From NCBI GenBank assembly GCA_033296885.1, contig MU863943.1, forward strand, positions 62,001 to 126,000: a stretch of 64,000 nucleotides of DNA. The letters run 5' to 3'. Position 1 is the first letter of the stretch. The number at the start of each line of letters is the position of its first letter. Origin of the DNA: Triangularia verruculosa (lineage: Eukaryota; Ascomycota; Sordariomycetes; Sordariales; Podosporaceae). Below the pieces are notes generated by a model. That model worked only from the letters and a program-made list of their open reading frames with translations. It did not search any database and was not told the DNA's origin. Position numbers and translations under genes: made by a program. Positions 21,464 to 31,812 of the stretch are shown in pieces.

Positions 21464-24400
21464 ATGGCCCTTTTTCAAGGGAGACACCTAGCACTAGCCG
21501 GCATCGCGAGCTTCGTCGCCTGGGGGTACGCAACTGACCTCTTCCCTGCCCTGCGCTGGGCCGGGTACGCCTTTGTCAGCGGCGCACTTTTCACCCTCGC
21601 GGCTGTCCTCGCTTTGACGGTGCTCACTTCTCGCGGCGGCGGGGAACGGTATCGACGACGGCTGAGGAACAAGGTGACGAGCCGACGACCGAACGGGGCG
21701 TTGTTTACCGGGCCAATAGAATGGAGGAGAGAGGTGGCTGCGTTGAGGGAGAGGGAGAGATATCACAAGGTCTCGCTGTGTCCGGAGAGTCCGAGGGTAG
21801 AGGCGGCGGTGGATGAGGTGGTGGGGTATGTGATTAGGGATTTTGTGAGGGTTTGGTATAAGAGTATCAGCGGGAACCCGGTGTTTGAGAATGAAGTCGA
21901 CAGGGCGATTCGGGGGGCGCTGTTGAGGGTGAGGGAGAGGGTGAGGGGGGTTGATTTGGCTGAGGTGTTGACTACGAGGTTGGTGCCGATTTTGACGGGG
22001 CATTTTCGGGACTTTGCGGAGGCGGAGAAGTCGGTTAGGGGGAGGAAGCTGAATAGGAGTGTTACTGAGACGGAGGAGTTGGACTTGGCTATTGCGAGCA
22101 AGTACAAGGATGGGAAGCTGCATCCGGCGGCGAGTTTGAGTTTTTCGGATGTCAAGATGGCGCAGCAGGATTATTTACGGGGGTTGATGGGGAGGGTGTT
22201 GCCGAAGGTGCTGCCGGAGAAGATGCTGGGGTCGAGGGCGGTGGGGATTATTGTCAGGGAGATTACGGCTTGCGCGGTGTTGTTTCCGGTGATGCAAATG
22301 CTGGCGGAGCCGGATACGTGGAATCAGCTGATGGAGAACTATGGGAGGAGTATGCTGCAGGACCGGTCGACGGTGAGGAAGCTGAGGGCGGCGCTGGATC
22401 AGCATGCTAGTCCGGCGCCGAAGAGCGGGAAGCAGGTGGCTTTTCCGAGGCTGTCGCCGACGGATAGCGAGAGGAGGTTTGAGAAGTTTATACGGGCGAT
22501 TAGGAAGGTGAATAACCTGTCAGATGCGAGGAGGTTTAGGAGTGAGGTGGCTAGTCAGTTGAAGAGGGATTCGCAGCAGGAGAATGTGGATCAGGTTTAT
22601 ATGAGGAGGTTGGAGATGGGTAAGAGGTTGTTGGATCAGAAGGTGCATCATTTGGCTACGCCAGGGGATAGGAGGGCGTTGCCGCAGGGGGGGAATGCTG
22701 GGTTGGCGGCGGTGCCGGGTGATTCAAAGCTGGAGAAGGCTTCTCTTACGGATCTGCTAAGGGATCCGTCGGGGCTGTCGTACTTCATGGAGTACATGGA
22801 TAGGCAGCGGCTGATGCCTTTGGTTCAGTTTTGGCTGGTGGTGGATGGTTTCAGGAACCCGCTTGAGGACGATGGACTTGAAGGAGAACAACTACCACTA
22901 CAACTACCGCCATGGACTGAATCGGACCGACTGGATCTTGCACAGATCGATGCCGCCTACCTCAGCCGCCCGGAGCTCAAGGTGCCAGACTCGTCGAAGA
23001 AGATCATTTCAGACTTCCTGAAGGCTGGCAAGCGAGCAACACCTGAACAGTATTACCGAGCTCGTCGCGAGATCCTTCGAGCTCAAAGCGCAATTCTCGA
23101 AGAGATGCGGGTCAAACACTTTCAAAACTTTCGCAAGTCTGAAATATTCTACAAAGCTCTGGCAGCAGAAGAAGCTTCCAGACGAACAACGGCACCTGTC
23201 CCAGTCACTACCGCAGCACTCCCCCGAGCAGCCTCCTACACCGCCTCATCTTCCAAACCACACCCTGTTTCCCGCCTCGCTCCCAGATTACAGCCCAGCA
23301 ATAACAACCAACAAAACAACCGGCGAGCGGGCTCAGCAACAGATCTCCGGGCCATGTCGTTCAACTCTAACGGAGGGAGCGACCTCGGCGCACTGATGAC
23401 ATCTGTTCCTGACCTCCGCGATATCCGCCGCTCGGACTCAGTCGACGAAGGCCGAGCGTCATACTCACCTAATCCGTTATTTGACGACGACGTGGGAGGA
23501 ACAGGAGATAACGACGCCATGGCTGACTCCATCGCCAGTCTCGACCAAGACAACGGCAGTAATAACAACGTGCCGGACACAGAGGTCGTGCAGGCTATGG
23601 AGAGGGCGCTAAATAATATTCTCGAAGACAGCCAGCAGACACCGCTAAAGGTGGAAGAGCTACGGGGCAGTCTGTTTGGGGATGACGACCCTGACAATAG
23701 CAACATGGACGGCGGGTTGTTTGGGACAAGTTCTACTGCGGCAGGGAAACAGCGTGCCCCGAGCGATGACAGGTCTACCACCAACCGCGGTAGTCTGGAC
23801 TTGGCTCCCAGATCTTCGCGAGGCTCGCTTGATACGAATCATACCGCAAAAACAGAAAAGCCGTCACTTGCGTCGTTAGGTCTCGTCAGTGCAGCCTCCC
23901 GGATAGGGGTTTTTGTGGACGATGACTTGTTTGGTGATGAGAACCGGTTTCTCTCGGATGAACCGTCCGACATTGACGATGCTAAGGACTCGGAAGAAGA
24001 CATTGCGACGGTTCATCTTGCTGCGCCCGGTGATCTGGGACTGGCGGAAGCTATCACTACATTAACGAATGAGATTGATAAATTGGTTACGCAAGAAGCA
24101 GTAGTGGACTCGCTGCTTCGAAAAGCAGAGTTGACGAATAATACGGCTGAACTTCGCATCTTGCGGAAGAGCAAGGCTTCTCTGCAGCGTGAGCTGAGGA
24201 GGAAGGAGCTTCAGAGGAGGCAGTATGTCATACAAGAGAGTGACAACTCCCTTTATGGGCGCTCCACAGTCCGTATCCTCAAAGAGATTGAGGTCGGTCG
24301 TGACGAAGAAGGCAAGGAATTCGCGGTGTATGCCGTGGAGGTTAGCAGAAATGCAGGGGAGAAGATGCCAGCTGCCAAATGGATCATCAAACGTCGGTAT

Positions 24401-25300
24401 TCAGAGTTTCTTGAACTTCATCAAAAGCTGAGGGGGCAGTACCCGTCAGTAAGGGGCTTGGAATTCCCTAGACGAAGAATGGTGTTGAAGTTGGAGCAGG
24501 GGTTCCTGCAGAAACGAAGAGCAGGGCTAGAGAAGTACCTCAGTGAGCTTTTGCTGCTACCAGATGTCTGCCGCAGTCGAGACCTAAGAGCATTTCTGAG
24601 TCAACGGGTCATCAACGGCGAAGTTGGCGGGGAAGGAGGCAGCAAGAAGGACATGATGAGCAGGCTGTACGACTCTGTAGCGGACGGCATGGAAGACATT
24701 CTGGGGAGCATTCCTGTGCTGGACCAGCTCAGTCTGGCAGGACAGAACCTGATCGCTGCTGCTACGAGCCAGCTGTCACAACTCCCTCTCACTGACGAGG
24801 CTGCTGCCGGCACAGGCGGCGTTGTTCTCAACGCGGCTGAGGCAGAAGCTGAACTCAACGCCTTTGACGGCAGTACCGTCCAAGGCAAGGAACTCGAACC
24901 GTTTGTCAAACCTATTTGTGACATCTTTCTTGAAGTGTTCGAATTGAATAGGGGGAATAACTGGTTGAGGGGGAGGGCGGTGGTGGTGGTGCTGCATCAG
25001 CTGCTGGGGGGGACGATTGAGAGGAAGCTGAGGGATAATGTGAAGATGCTGGTCGGGGAGGAGCAGGTGTTGAGGTATGTGGAGCTGGTGAAGAATGCGA
25101 TGTGGCCGGGGCCAGGGGGGGAGATGCAGAGGGATAAGGTGCCGAGGACGAAGGGGGAGAAGATGGAGACGAGGAGGGAGGCGAGTTTGATGCTGGCGAC
25201 GCTGGTGCCGGATTTGGCGGGGAGTGTTGTGGGGAGGTTGAATGCGCAGGCGGCGAGCAGGAGGGTTTTTGCGACGCTGAATAATGGGAGGTTGAAGTAA
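21464..25300 (+). CDS. MDM1: Mdm1-type sorting nexin (TM-PXA-RGS-PX-nexin C)
   Basis: A 1278-aa single-exon protein. Numbered from the ATG at 21464 (context GCCATGG), two hydrophobic segments at about 8-54 form a hairpin-like ER anchor. A PXA domain covers about 108-300 (EAAVDEVVGYVIRDFVRVWY, then a second half through ACAVLFPVMQ). An RGS-like domain starts near 420 (LTDLLRDPSGLSYFMEYMDR) and runs to about 580. A disordered Ser/Asp-rich linker follows. A PX domain occupies about 945-1050, with IIKRRYSEFLELHQKL and EFPRRRMVLKLEQGFLQKRR as the phosphoinositide-binding region. A nexin C-terminal domain covers about 1165-1265. Yeast Mdm1 tethers ER to vacuole and lipid droplets; the same role is inferred. 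No intron is needed. Confidence 0.93.
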   Translation: MALFQGRHLALAGIASFVAWGYATDLFPALRWAGYAFVSGALFTLAAVLALTVLTSRGGGERYRRRLRNKVTSRRPNGALFTGPIEWRREVAALRERERYHKVSLCPESPRVEAAVDEVVGYVIRDFVRVWYKSISGNPVFENEVDRAIRGALLRVRERVRGVDLAEVLTTRLVPILTGHFRDFAEAEKSVRGRKLNRSVTETEELDLAIASKYKDGKLHPAASLSFSDVKMAQQDYLRGLMGRVLPKVLPEKMLGSRAVGIIVREITACAVLFPVMQMLAEPDTWNQLMENYGRSMLQDRSTVRKLRAALDQHASPAPKSGKQVAFPRLSPTDSERRFEKFIRAIRKVNNLSDARRFRSEVASQLKRDSQQENVDQVYMRRLEMGKRLLDQKVHHLATPGDRRALPQGGNAGLAAVPGDSKLEKASLTDLLRDPSGLSYFMEYMDRQRLMPLVQFWLVVDGFRNPLEDDGLEGEQLPLQLPPWTESDRLDLAQIDAAYLSRPELKVPDSSKKIISDFLKAGKRATPEQYYRARREILRAQSAILEEMRVKHFQNFRKSEIFYKALAAEEASRRTTAPVPVTTAALPRAASYTASSSKPHPVSRLAPRLQPSNNNQQNNRRAGSATDLRAMSFNSNGGSDLGALMTSVPDLRDIRRSDSVDEGRASYSPNPLFDDDVGGTGDNDAMADSIASLDQDNGSNNNVPDTEVVQAMERALNNILEDSQQTPLKVEELRGSLFGDDDPDNSNMDGGLFGTSSTAAGKQRAPSDDRSTTNRGSLDLAPRSSRGSLDTNHTAKTEKPSLASLGLVSAASRIGVFVDDDLFGDENRFLSDEPSDIDDAKDSEEDIATVHLAAPGDLGLAEAITTLTNEIDKLVTQEAVVDSLLRKAELTNNTAELRILRKSKASLQRELRRKELQRRQYVIQESDNSLYGRSTVRILKEIEVGRDEEGKEFAVYAVEVSRNAGEKMPAAKWIIKRRYSEFLELHQKLRGQYPSVRGLEFPRRRMVLKLEQGFLQKRRAGLEKYLSELLLLPDVCRSRDLRAFLSQRVINGEVGGEGGSKKDMMSRLYDSVADGMEDILGSIPVLDQLSLAGQNLIAAATSQLSQLPLTDEAAAGTGGVVLNAAEAEAELNAFDGSTVQGKELEPFVKPICDIFLEVFELNRGNNWLRGRAVVVVLHQLLGGTIERKLRDNVKMLVGEEQVLRYVELVKNAMWPGPGGEMQRDKVPRTKGEKMETRREASLMLATLVPDLAGSVVGRLNAQAASRRVFATLNNGRLK

Positions 25301-26602
25301 GTTTTTTTTTTTTCCCGTAGTAATGTGATTGGGGTGGTCCGGATGGAAAGGCTGCGGACAAGGCTGAGGAATGATGTGCTAATATTTTTGGTGTTGGTAC
25401 AGTGCGCATCTGGCATTTACCTTTCTCGATGAGGTTATTGATATCTTATTTGAGGGGGTCTAGGACTTTGGATCATTGTTTACGGGGCGTGCATATGATT
25501 TTCACCGATGGGAATGGTGAGAGACGGTCATGTGGCCTTGCGGGTTGCCCCAGGTCCGAACTAGAAGATAGACACGCGACGGGCAAATACGAAGAATCGC
25601 AGATATGTACAAAGCCTTTATTCCATTGTATAGGCGAGAAGATGGTTTTAAGTTTTGCGCCCTGAAAGATAAGAGACAGATCTGAGACTGAGACTCGACA
25701 CCGGCAACTGTGTCCTGTGCAGGCGTGCCAGTGTATTTGTACCGTGTGAGAAGTGACTGTATAGGCTAATGGAAGTGCTGAGGTGCTGATCGTACCACAA
25801 GGCTGCCTGCCTGCTTGAAGTGTGTTCCTCACCTGTTGCACGGAATTGATTTATGCCGTGGAACCTCTGCAGCAGTCATCAGAATGGTAACAAGCAAATC
25901 GACGAGGCTCTCTCTCGCTTGGATGTCCAAGGACAAGGACGGGAGAGTGTGAGCGAGACTTGGCGCGGGCTTTGGACGGATTCGGCAATGTGATTGGCCC
26001 ATGCACACTGTGTTGAGTGTGCGTTTGGAGTACGGGAGCGCATGTGCCATGTGAGGCCTTGCGTTGCCCCCCCGTCATTCAATGCTCGAGCCAATTTTTC
26101 CTCTTTCCACTCTTCCCTTCTCCATCTCGGCCATAACCACTCCGCCAGCCACCCCCCCATCTAACTAAGCTGGAGCTCTCTTTCTCCATCTCCTTCCCCG
26201 GGCTCCTCCTCCCCCCTCCTCCACATTTGCGCATCACTGTTCAAGTGCTTTCAATTCATCTCAATCCCCGTATTCCTCTTCGCGTCTTCCTCCCCACCTC
26301 ACGCGCCTCGCATTGTTTGCCTGTCGCCGAAAGCTACCGCGACAGGGTGCTGGGAGGAATTGGCGTTTTGGCGCATTTACACTTCAAGCCAGAGGCGACA
26401 CACAATCAAGGCAACCCCACCCCGCAGGACGGAGCCTTCCCTTTGACACACAGAACACAGGACACAGGACACAGGACTCTGGTGTCACTCCAACGTCTCC
26501 GAGTTTCCCTTCCTCCTTCATCCCAACATTCTTTTCCTCTGGTCGGAATAGCTTCTACCTCTTGGCACACGCGACTCGTTCGATTATCCGCCATCAGCCA
26601 CG
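25301..26602. other. Intergenic, 5' flank and leader of the SR-protein gene
   Basis: About 1.3 kb without a supported gene. A poly-T tract follows the MDM1 stop. The right half (about 26090-26600) is pyrimidine-rich, as expected for a fungal promoter and long 5' leader. An imperfect tandem array of ACACAGG units lies at 26446-26476. Confidence 0.5.
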
Positions 26603-28309
26603 ATGACTGAGGTATCGGCGACTCGCCTTTACCTGGGCAATCTGCCTCGGACTGGTAAGTCCGCTTTCGCGTCGCAGTCTCGAACGTGCTTTGCTGACGT
26701 TTGTGCTCATGACAGCTACCAAGGCCGATGTCGAAGCTCACTTCTCCACCCATGGAACCGGCGACATCGCTGAGATCAAGCTCATGAACGGGTTCGGGTT
26801 CATCGAGTACAAGGATCCCATGGATGCCCGCGACGTTGTTCCAGGTAAGCTACCCACTCTTTTGGTTGTTGTTGTCGTAATACATTGCTGACGTCTTGCG
26901 CCCACCTTCTAGCATTCCGTATGTCTGCCATCCATACATCCTTTCATCCCACTAACTTTCCCGTTGCTTTTGCTAACGACGACAATGTGTAAGATGGCTC
27001 GACCTTCCTTGGCGAGCGCTTGACTGTTCAGTTCGCCCGTGGTACCCGGCACCGCGAAACCAATGGCAGCGGCGGCGGCTTCAACAATGAGCGAAGTAGC
27101 GCCCCTAGACCGCGTCGCACTCCGCACCGCTTGCAGATCTCGGGACTTCCCCCGGATACCAGCTGGCAGGTCTGTTACCTCTCTCCTGCTCCCCCTTTGG
27201 ACACTTATGGACCAGGCCATCTACCTTGGCCTTGAAGGACTCGCTTTGCTCTCAGTTTACCGGTTTGGTCGGCATGGACTCGATATGCATGTTCTGCTGC
27301 CCCTCATCCCCCGCTTGGTCCCTTTCCTCTGGCATGGCTCCGTCTCCTGGATGGTGATGTTCCCATTTGGCCAGCCTCCCCGTCCTTGTGTGTCACAAGG
27401 ACATGCACTCGCTACCCAAGTCACACCCTTGTTTTGTTTGCAGTTTGTGTTTTGCGGTTGGGCATGGTAGAGAGCTCCAAAGCTACGATCAAACTGGGGG
27501 CTGGCGCACCGGGCTTCCTGGACTTCGTTTTCGCGTCGAATACTTGACAATCCCGGCACGCACACCTACCTGGACTTCCACTTACATGGGACTGGCTCTA
27601 TAGGACCTCAAAGACTTTGCACGCGCACCCGGGCTTGACGTCGTCTACAGCGAAACCGGCCGCAACGGCAGCAGCGAAGGGTATGTTGCTTACCAGATTC
27701 TACACAATGCAGTGGCTAACGAGCTGTTTAGATTCGTCGAATTCGAGACGGCTGCCGACCTCCGCACAGCTGCTGAGAAGCTGGATGGCCGCGAATTCAA
27801 GGGAAAAGTCGTGACTTGTGTCCCTAACGTACGTATTGTGTTCACTGCAATGATTTTGTTGTTGCTAACCATCACAGACTCAACCTGACATTCCTCGTGG
27901 AGACCGCGGACGATCCATGTCACCTCGGGGTCGCGGGCCGGGCCGCATGAATGACTATGATCGCCGGGGTCCGCCTCGTGCATACAGTCCCCACCGCAAT
28001 GGGGGCGACTACAGAGGAGACTACCGTGACCGGTCCCCTGTTCGGCGCGATTACTATGATGATCGTGCCAGGTCATACCGATCCCCTCCTCCGCGTCGTG
28101 GACCTCCAATGGATGACTACCCTCCGGCGCGTCGCGGGTACGATGACCCGTATCGTGCGCCGCCCCGGGACTACCCTCCTCCGGACCCGTACATGAATGG
28201 CCATGGTGGCGGACGTCCGTATGACCGTCCTCCTCCTCCTCGGGACTTCCCTCCCCGTGATCCTTATGTCCGGGAGCCCTACCCCCGAGAGTATGAGCGG
28301 CGTTACTAG
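26603..28309 (+). CDS. srp2: SR-family RNA-binding protein, Srp2-like (two RRMs)
   Basis: Predicted 322 aa from seven exons: 26603-26654, 26716-26844, 26913-26918 (6-nt microexon), 26994-27169, 27604-27680, 27732-27828, 27878-28309. RRM1 reads RLYLGNLPRTATKADVEAHF through MNGFGFIEYKDPMDARDVVP, then AFHG and FLGERLTVQFAR. RRM2 reads RLQISGLPPDTSWQDLKDFA through GFVEFETAADLRTAAEKLDG, with the SWQDLKD signature of SR-protein pseudo-RRMs. An Arg/Tyr/Asp/Pro-rich C-terminus follows. Domain order matches S. pombe Srp2, a splicing regulator and mRNA-export factor in the nucleus. Intron 4 (27170-27603) is 434 nt, the others 51-75 nt. The TAG at 28307-28309 is followed by 157 more open in-frame codons (next entry). 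Confidence 0.92.
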
Positions 28310-28783
28310 GGGTCGCGCGACCTGAACCGACGCTCGGTATCACCGCCGTACCGTCTCCCTGGAGCTTCTCGAGGATACGGATCTAGGTCGCCTTCACGTC
28401 CCCGTGGTTCGGGCCACTCCGGTTATGCTAGACTTTCTCTGGTTTCCACTAGGCCATCCCGCCATCATCGTTCGCTGTCTCGAGATACCCCTAGGTTACC
28501 TCGGCCACCACGGGATATACCCAGAGCACCTCCTTCTGGTTCTAGGTTTTCTCGTTCTAGCTTTGGTCCTGGATCTGGACCTAGGTCAATGTCGACTGGG
28601 TCTAGGTCATCTCGTGGCAAGAACGGTTTTGGTTCACATGGATCCGGTCCTAGGTCAATGTCGACTGGGTCTAGGTCATCTCGCGGCAATAGACCAGACA
28701 ATGCTGAGCCGGATCAGATGACCATTAACCGTATTGAAGCCGGTTTGCAGCAGTCATGTTTGGATTGGCCGCCCTCGGCCTGA
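28310..28783 (+). other. In-frame RS-rich extension after the srp2 TAG stop
   Basis: The frame of srp2 exon 7 stays open for 157 codons after its TAG and ends at TGA (28781-28783). The translation is rich in RS, SR, GS and RP dipeptides (for example RSPSRPRGSGHSG, SRFSRSSFGPGSGPRS). It contains a 14-residue repeat, GPRSMSTGSRSSRG, encoded twice at 28577-28620 and 28646-28689. This composition is that of an SR-protein RS domain, so the segment is probably coding in some form. Possible routes are stop readthrough or an alternative 96-nt in-frame intron (28291-28386, GTATGA to TCTAG) that would remove the TAG. A recent nonsense mutation or an assembly error would also explain it. Confidence 0.6.
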
Positions 28784-29468
28784 TGTTCTATGTTTGGTTT
28801 TGAAAGGCGTTGCAGGGTTGACGTATTATTCAGTTTGTTATTGCTGCAATGTTTCCTTTTGGTTGGTCTTTCAAAAGTACTATCAGCGATGACTCCTCAC
28901 GTGGTCACACTGTTCTGTGTTATCCTTGATTTTTCTGGCCTGGATGGGACCGGTTGGACGACGGTGGAGTTCTCGGAAGCGCAACGGCAACGTGTGGTAA
29001 TGATGGGTTCACTGCTGGTTTAAACATGTATGCTTAGGCGATGAGTTTGGTAGTTTTGAAATTATTTCGTATTTTTGATTAGGTCATGATAGAGTCTAAA
29101 TCGAAGTGAATGTCATGTGAAGAACAACTGCAGTATGGTGTCTCTCCAATGATAGAAGTTCAAGGTGAGGCTATCGCCAGCTCAAGTCCGCAAGTCCAGT
29201 GAGGACCCTAGTGGCCAGGCGACAGGGGTCAAATAAGCTTTGCGGGGAACAAGCTTGGACCGTATGCACTTTAGTGGGTCAGCTCTGCAATCTTATCTTA
29301 TCGAGGCCAGGCGATAAGAAATTCAGCGGACTGGCAGCTCCAAAATTTTCGGGGCCCCTCTGGTTTGGCGAATGCACTGCGCGCTGCGACCAGAGCCAAC
29401 TCCAAAAAGAAAAACATTCTGCAGTGCATTTCCACCACTGCATCCCATTATCGTCAACAACCACAATC
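28784..29468. other. Intergenic, srp2 3' UTR and DBP9 promoter
   Basis: No gene supported. The first part is T-rich, consistent with a 3' UTR. The last 150 bp form the DBP9 leader. Confidence 0.5.
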
Positions 29469-31536
29469 ATGAAGCGCAAACACGACCAAGACGACGAGGC
29501 ATCGGCTGCCGTGGCAGAGCAACAGCCAGAGAAGAAGAAGAAGGAAAAAAAAGAAAAGAAAAAGGTCGTGGTCGTAGCAGAAGAAGAAGAGAAGGAGCTG
29601 TCGTTTGCCGAGCTGGGGCTGGATCCGCGGTTGGTGCAGGCGGTGGCGAAGCAAGGGTTTGAGAAGCCGACGCTGGTGCAGAGGAAGGCGATTCCGCTGG
29701 CGCTGAGGGGGGAGGATGTGCTGTGCAAAGCCAAGACTGGGAGCGGGAAGACGGCGGCGTATGTTTTGCCGGTGTTGGAGGGGGTGCTGAAGAGGAAGAA
29801 GGTATGTTTTTTTCAGGGATATGAATGGGATGGGAAGGGAATGCTAACTGATGTGTGTGTGGGAATAGACCGATGCGACGCCGTACACCGCCGGATTGAT
29901 CCTCGTTCCGACCCGCGAGCTGGCCGATCAGGTGCATAAAGCGATTGAAGAGTTTTCGGCGTTTTGCGCAAAGGATGTCACGGCGGCGAAGCTGACGGAG
30001 AATGTCAGTGATGCGGTGCAGAGGAGCTTGCTGGCGAATGTACCGGATGTGGTGGTGTCTACGCCAGCGAGGGCTTGGAAGGTGGTTGAGTCTGGGGCGT
30101 TGGGGTTGGAGAAACTGGAGTATCTTGTGCTCGACGAGGCGGATCTCGTGCTGTCGTATGGGTATGATGAGGACATGGAGAATCTGGCGAGGTCGATGCC
30201 GAAGGGGGTGCAGACTACGATGATGTCGGCGACGCTGCTGTCGGCTGAGCTGGATACGTTGAAGGGGATCTTTTGCAGGAACCCGAGGGTGCTGGAGTTG
30301 GATGAGGAGTTTGGGGAGGAGGATGAGAAGCTGACGCAGTATTATGTCAGGTGCGGGGAGGATGATAAGTGGCTGATTAGTTATCTGATCTTTAAGCTGC
30401 AGCTGATCAAGGGGCCGTGTTTGATCTTTGTGGGGGATATTGACAGGAGTTATCGGCTGAAGCTGTTTTTTGAGCAGTTTAGTATCAGGAGTTGTATTCT
30501 GAACTCGGAGCTGCCGGTGAACACGAGGATTAGGGTGATTGAGGAGTTTAATAAGGGGATTTATGATATTATTATTGCGAGCGATGAGAGGAGCGAGGTT
30601 TTTGGGGATGAGAAGGAGGAGAAGGGGGAGGGGGAGGGTCAAGATGGGGAGGGGGGGGAGGGGGAGGAAAAGAAGGGGAAGAGGAAGGGGAGGAAGGGGA
30701 AGAGGGATGAGGAGTATGGTGTTTCGAGGGGGATCGACTTCAAGAATGTGGCGGCGGTGGTGAATTTTGATCTGCCGACGTCGGCGTCGTCGTATACCCA
30801 CCGGGTTGGACGGACGGCGAGAGCGGGGAGGACGGGGATTGCGATTTCGTTTGTGATTCCGAAGGAGCTCTACGGGAAGCACAAGCCGACGTCGATAAAG
30901 AGCTGCGAGAAGGACGAGAAGGTGCTGGCCAAGATTGTGAGGGCGCAGGGGAAGATGAACAGGAAGCTGGAGCCGTACAATTTCAGCAAGGAGCAGATGG
31001 AGGCGTTTAGGTATCGTATGAATGATGGTAAGTCTTTTTTTTTCTGTTTCTTCAACTTCTACTTGTAGAGAAAGCTAACACATTCCTAGCCCTCCGCGCG
31101 GTAACAAAGGTCGCGATCAGAGAAGCGAGGACAAAAGAACTCAGACAGGAGCTCTTGAGGTCTGAGACTTTGAAGAGGTATTTTTCTCCCCTCTCTCTTT
31201 TCCCCTCTTCTTGCAGCAAGTTACTAACGTCAGAACAGATACTTTGAGGAAAACCCAGCGGAACTGTCCCACCTCCGGCACGACGGCGAGCTAGGGCACA
31301 AGGCGAGACAGCAGGCCCATTTGAAGCATGTTCCGGAGTACCTGCTGCCGAGGGAAGCGAAGAAGGAGCTGACGAAGGGGGCGGGGGTTGGGTTCGTGCC
31401 GTTTAAGAAGGTAGATAAGGATAAGAAGCACAGGGGGAAGTTTGGCGGGGGGAAAGGGAAGGGGAGGTCGTTTAAGGTGGGAGGGGGGAGGAAGGGGGAT
31501 CCGTTGAAGACGTTTAAGGTTAGGAGGAAAAAGTAG
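29469..31536 (+). CDS. DBP9: ATP-dependent DEAD-box RNA helicase Dbp9
   Basis: A nucleolar helicase for 60S ribosomal subunit assembly. Predicted 625 aa from four exons (29469-29801, 29869-31027, 31090-31177, 31239-31536), all introns 61-67 nt. Motifs in order are Q (GFEKPTLVQRKAIPLAL), I (AKTGSGKT), Ia (VPTRELADQV), Ib (TPAR), II (DEAD), III (SAT), V (RGIDF) and VI (HRVGRTARAG). Dbp9 is distinguished from other DEAD proteins by the charged insertion between motifs IV and V (here EEKGEGEGQDGEGGEGEEKK and following) and by the ending FVPFKKVDKDKKHRGKF. Both are present. The N-terminus is Lys/Glu-rich. The coding strand is very G-rich from about 29600 onwards. A C-rich antisense frame at 29467-30882 is a shadow of this composition. 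Confidence 0.96.
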
Positions 31537-31812
31537 GTACCTCATGAGTGAGTGTGGTTGGGTGGAGGGGGGTTGTGTAAAAAAGAGTTTTTTATACCAA
31601 TGGTAATTGGCTGTACAATGGCTTTTCTTTTTACTTTTTGACAGATGGAAGGTTTGTGAAGAGATTTTTTGGGTTTTGGACATGAGAAGAGAGTTTTGAG
31701 TGTGAGTATAAGACCCCCCCTTCTTCTTTTTTTTTCATCTTCCTTCTTCTGTTAAGTTGTCACCTTGGCCATCAGACAGCAGACAAGCTACACATCAAGA
31801 CCAACCCAATCG

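Noticed and set aside
29467..30882. 471-codon antisense frame opposite DBP9
   Set aside because: It is a C-rich shadow of the G-rich DBP9 coding strand (Leu/Pro/Arg-rich); all helicase motifs are on the + strand.
31765..31812. Upstream start for the hypothetical gene at 31813
   Set aside because: The first codon is TTG, not ATG; the first ATG is at 31813.
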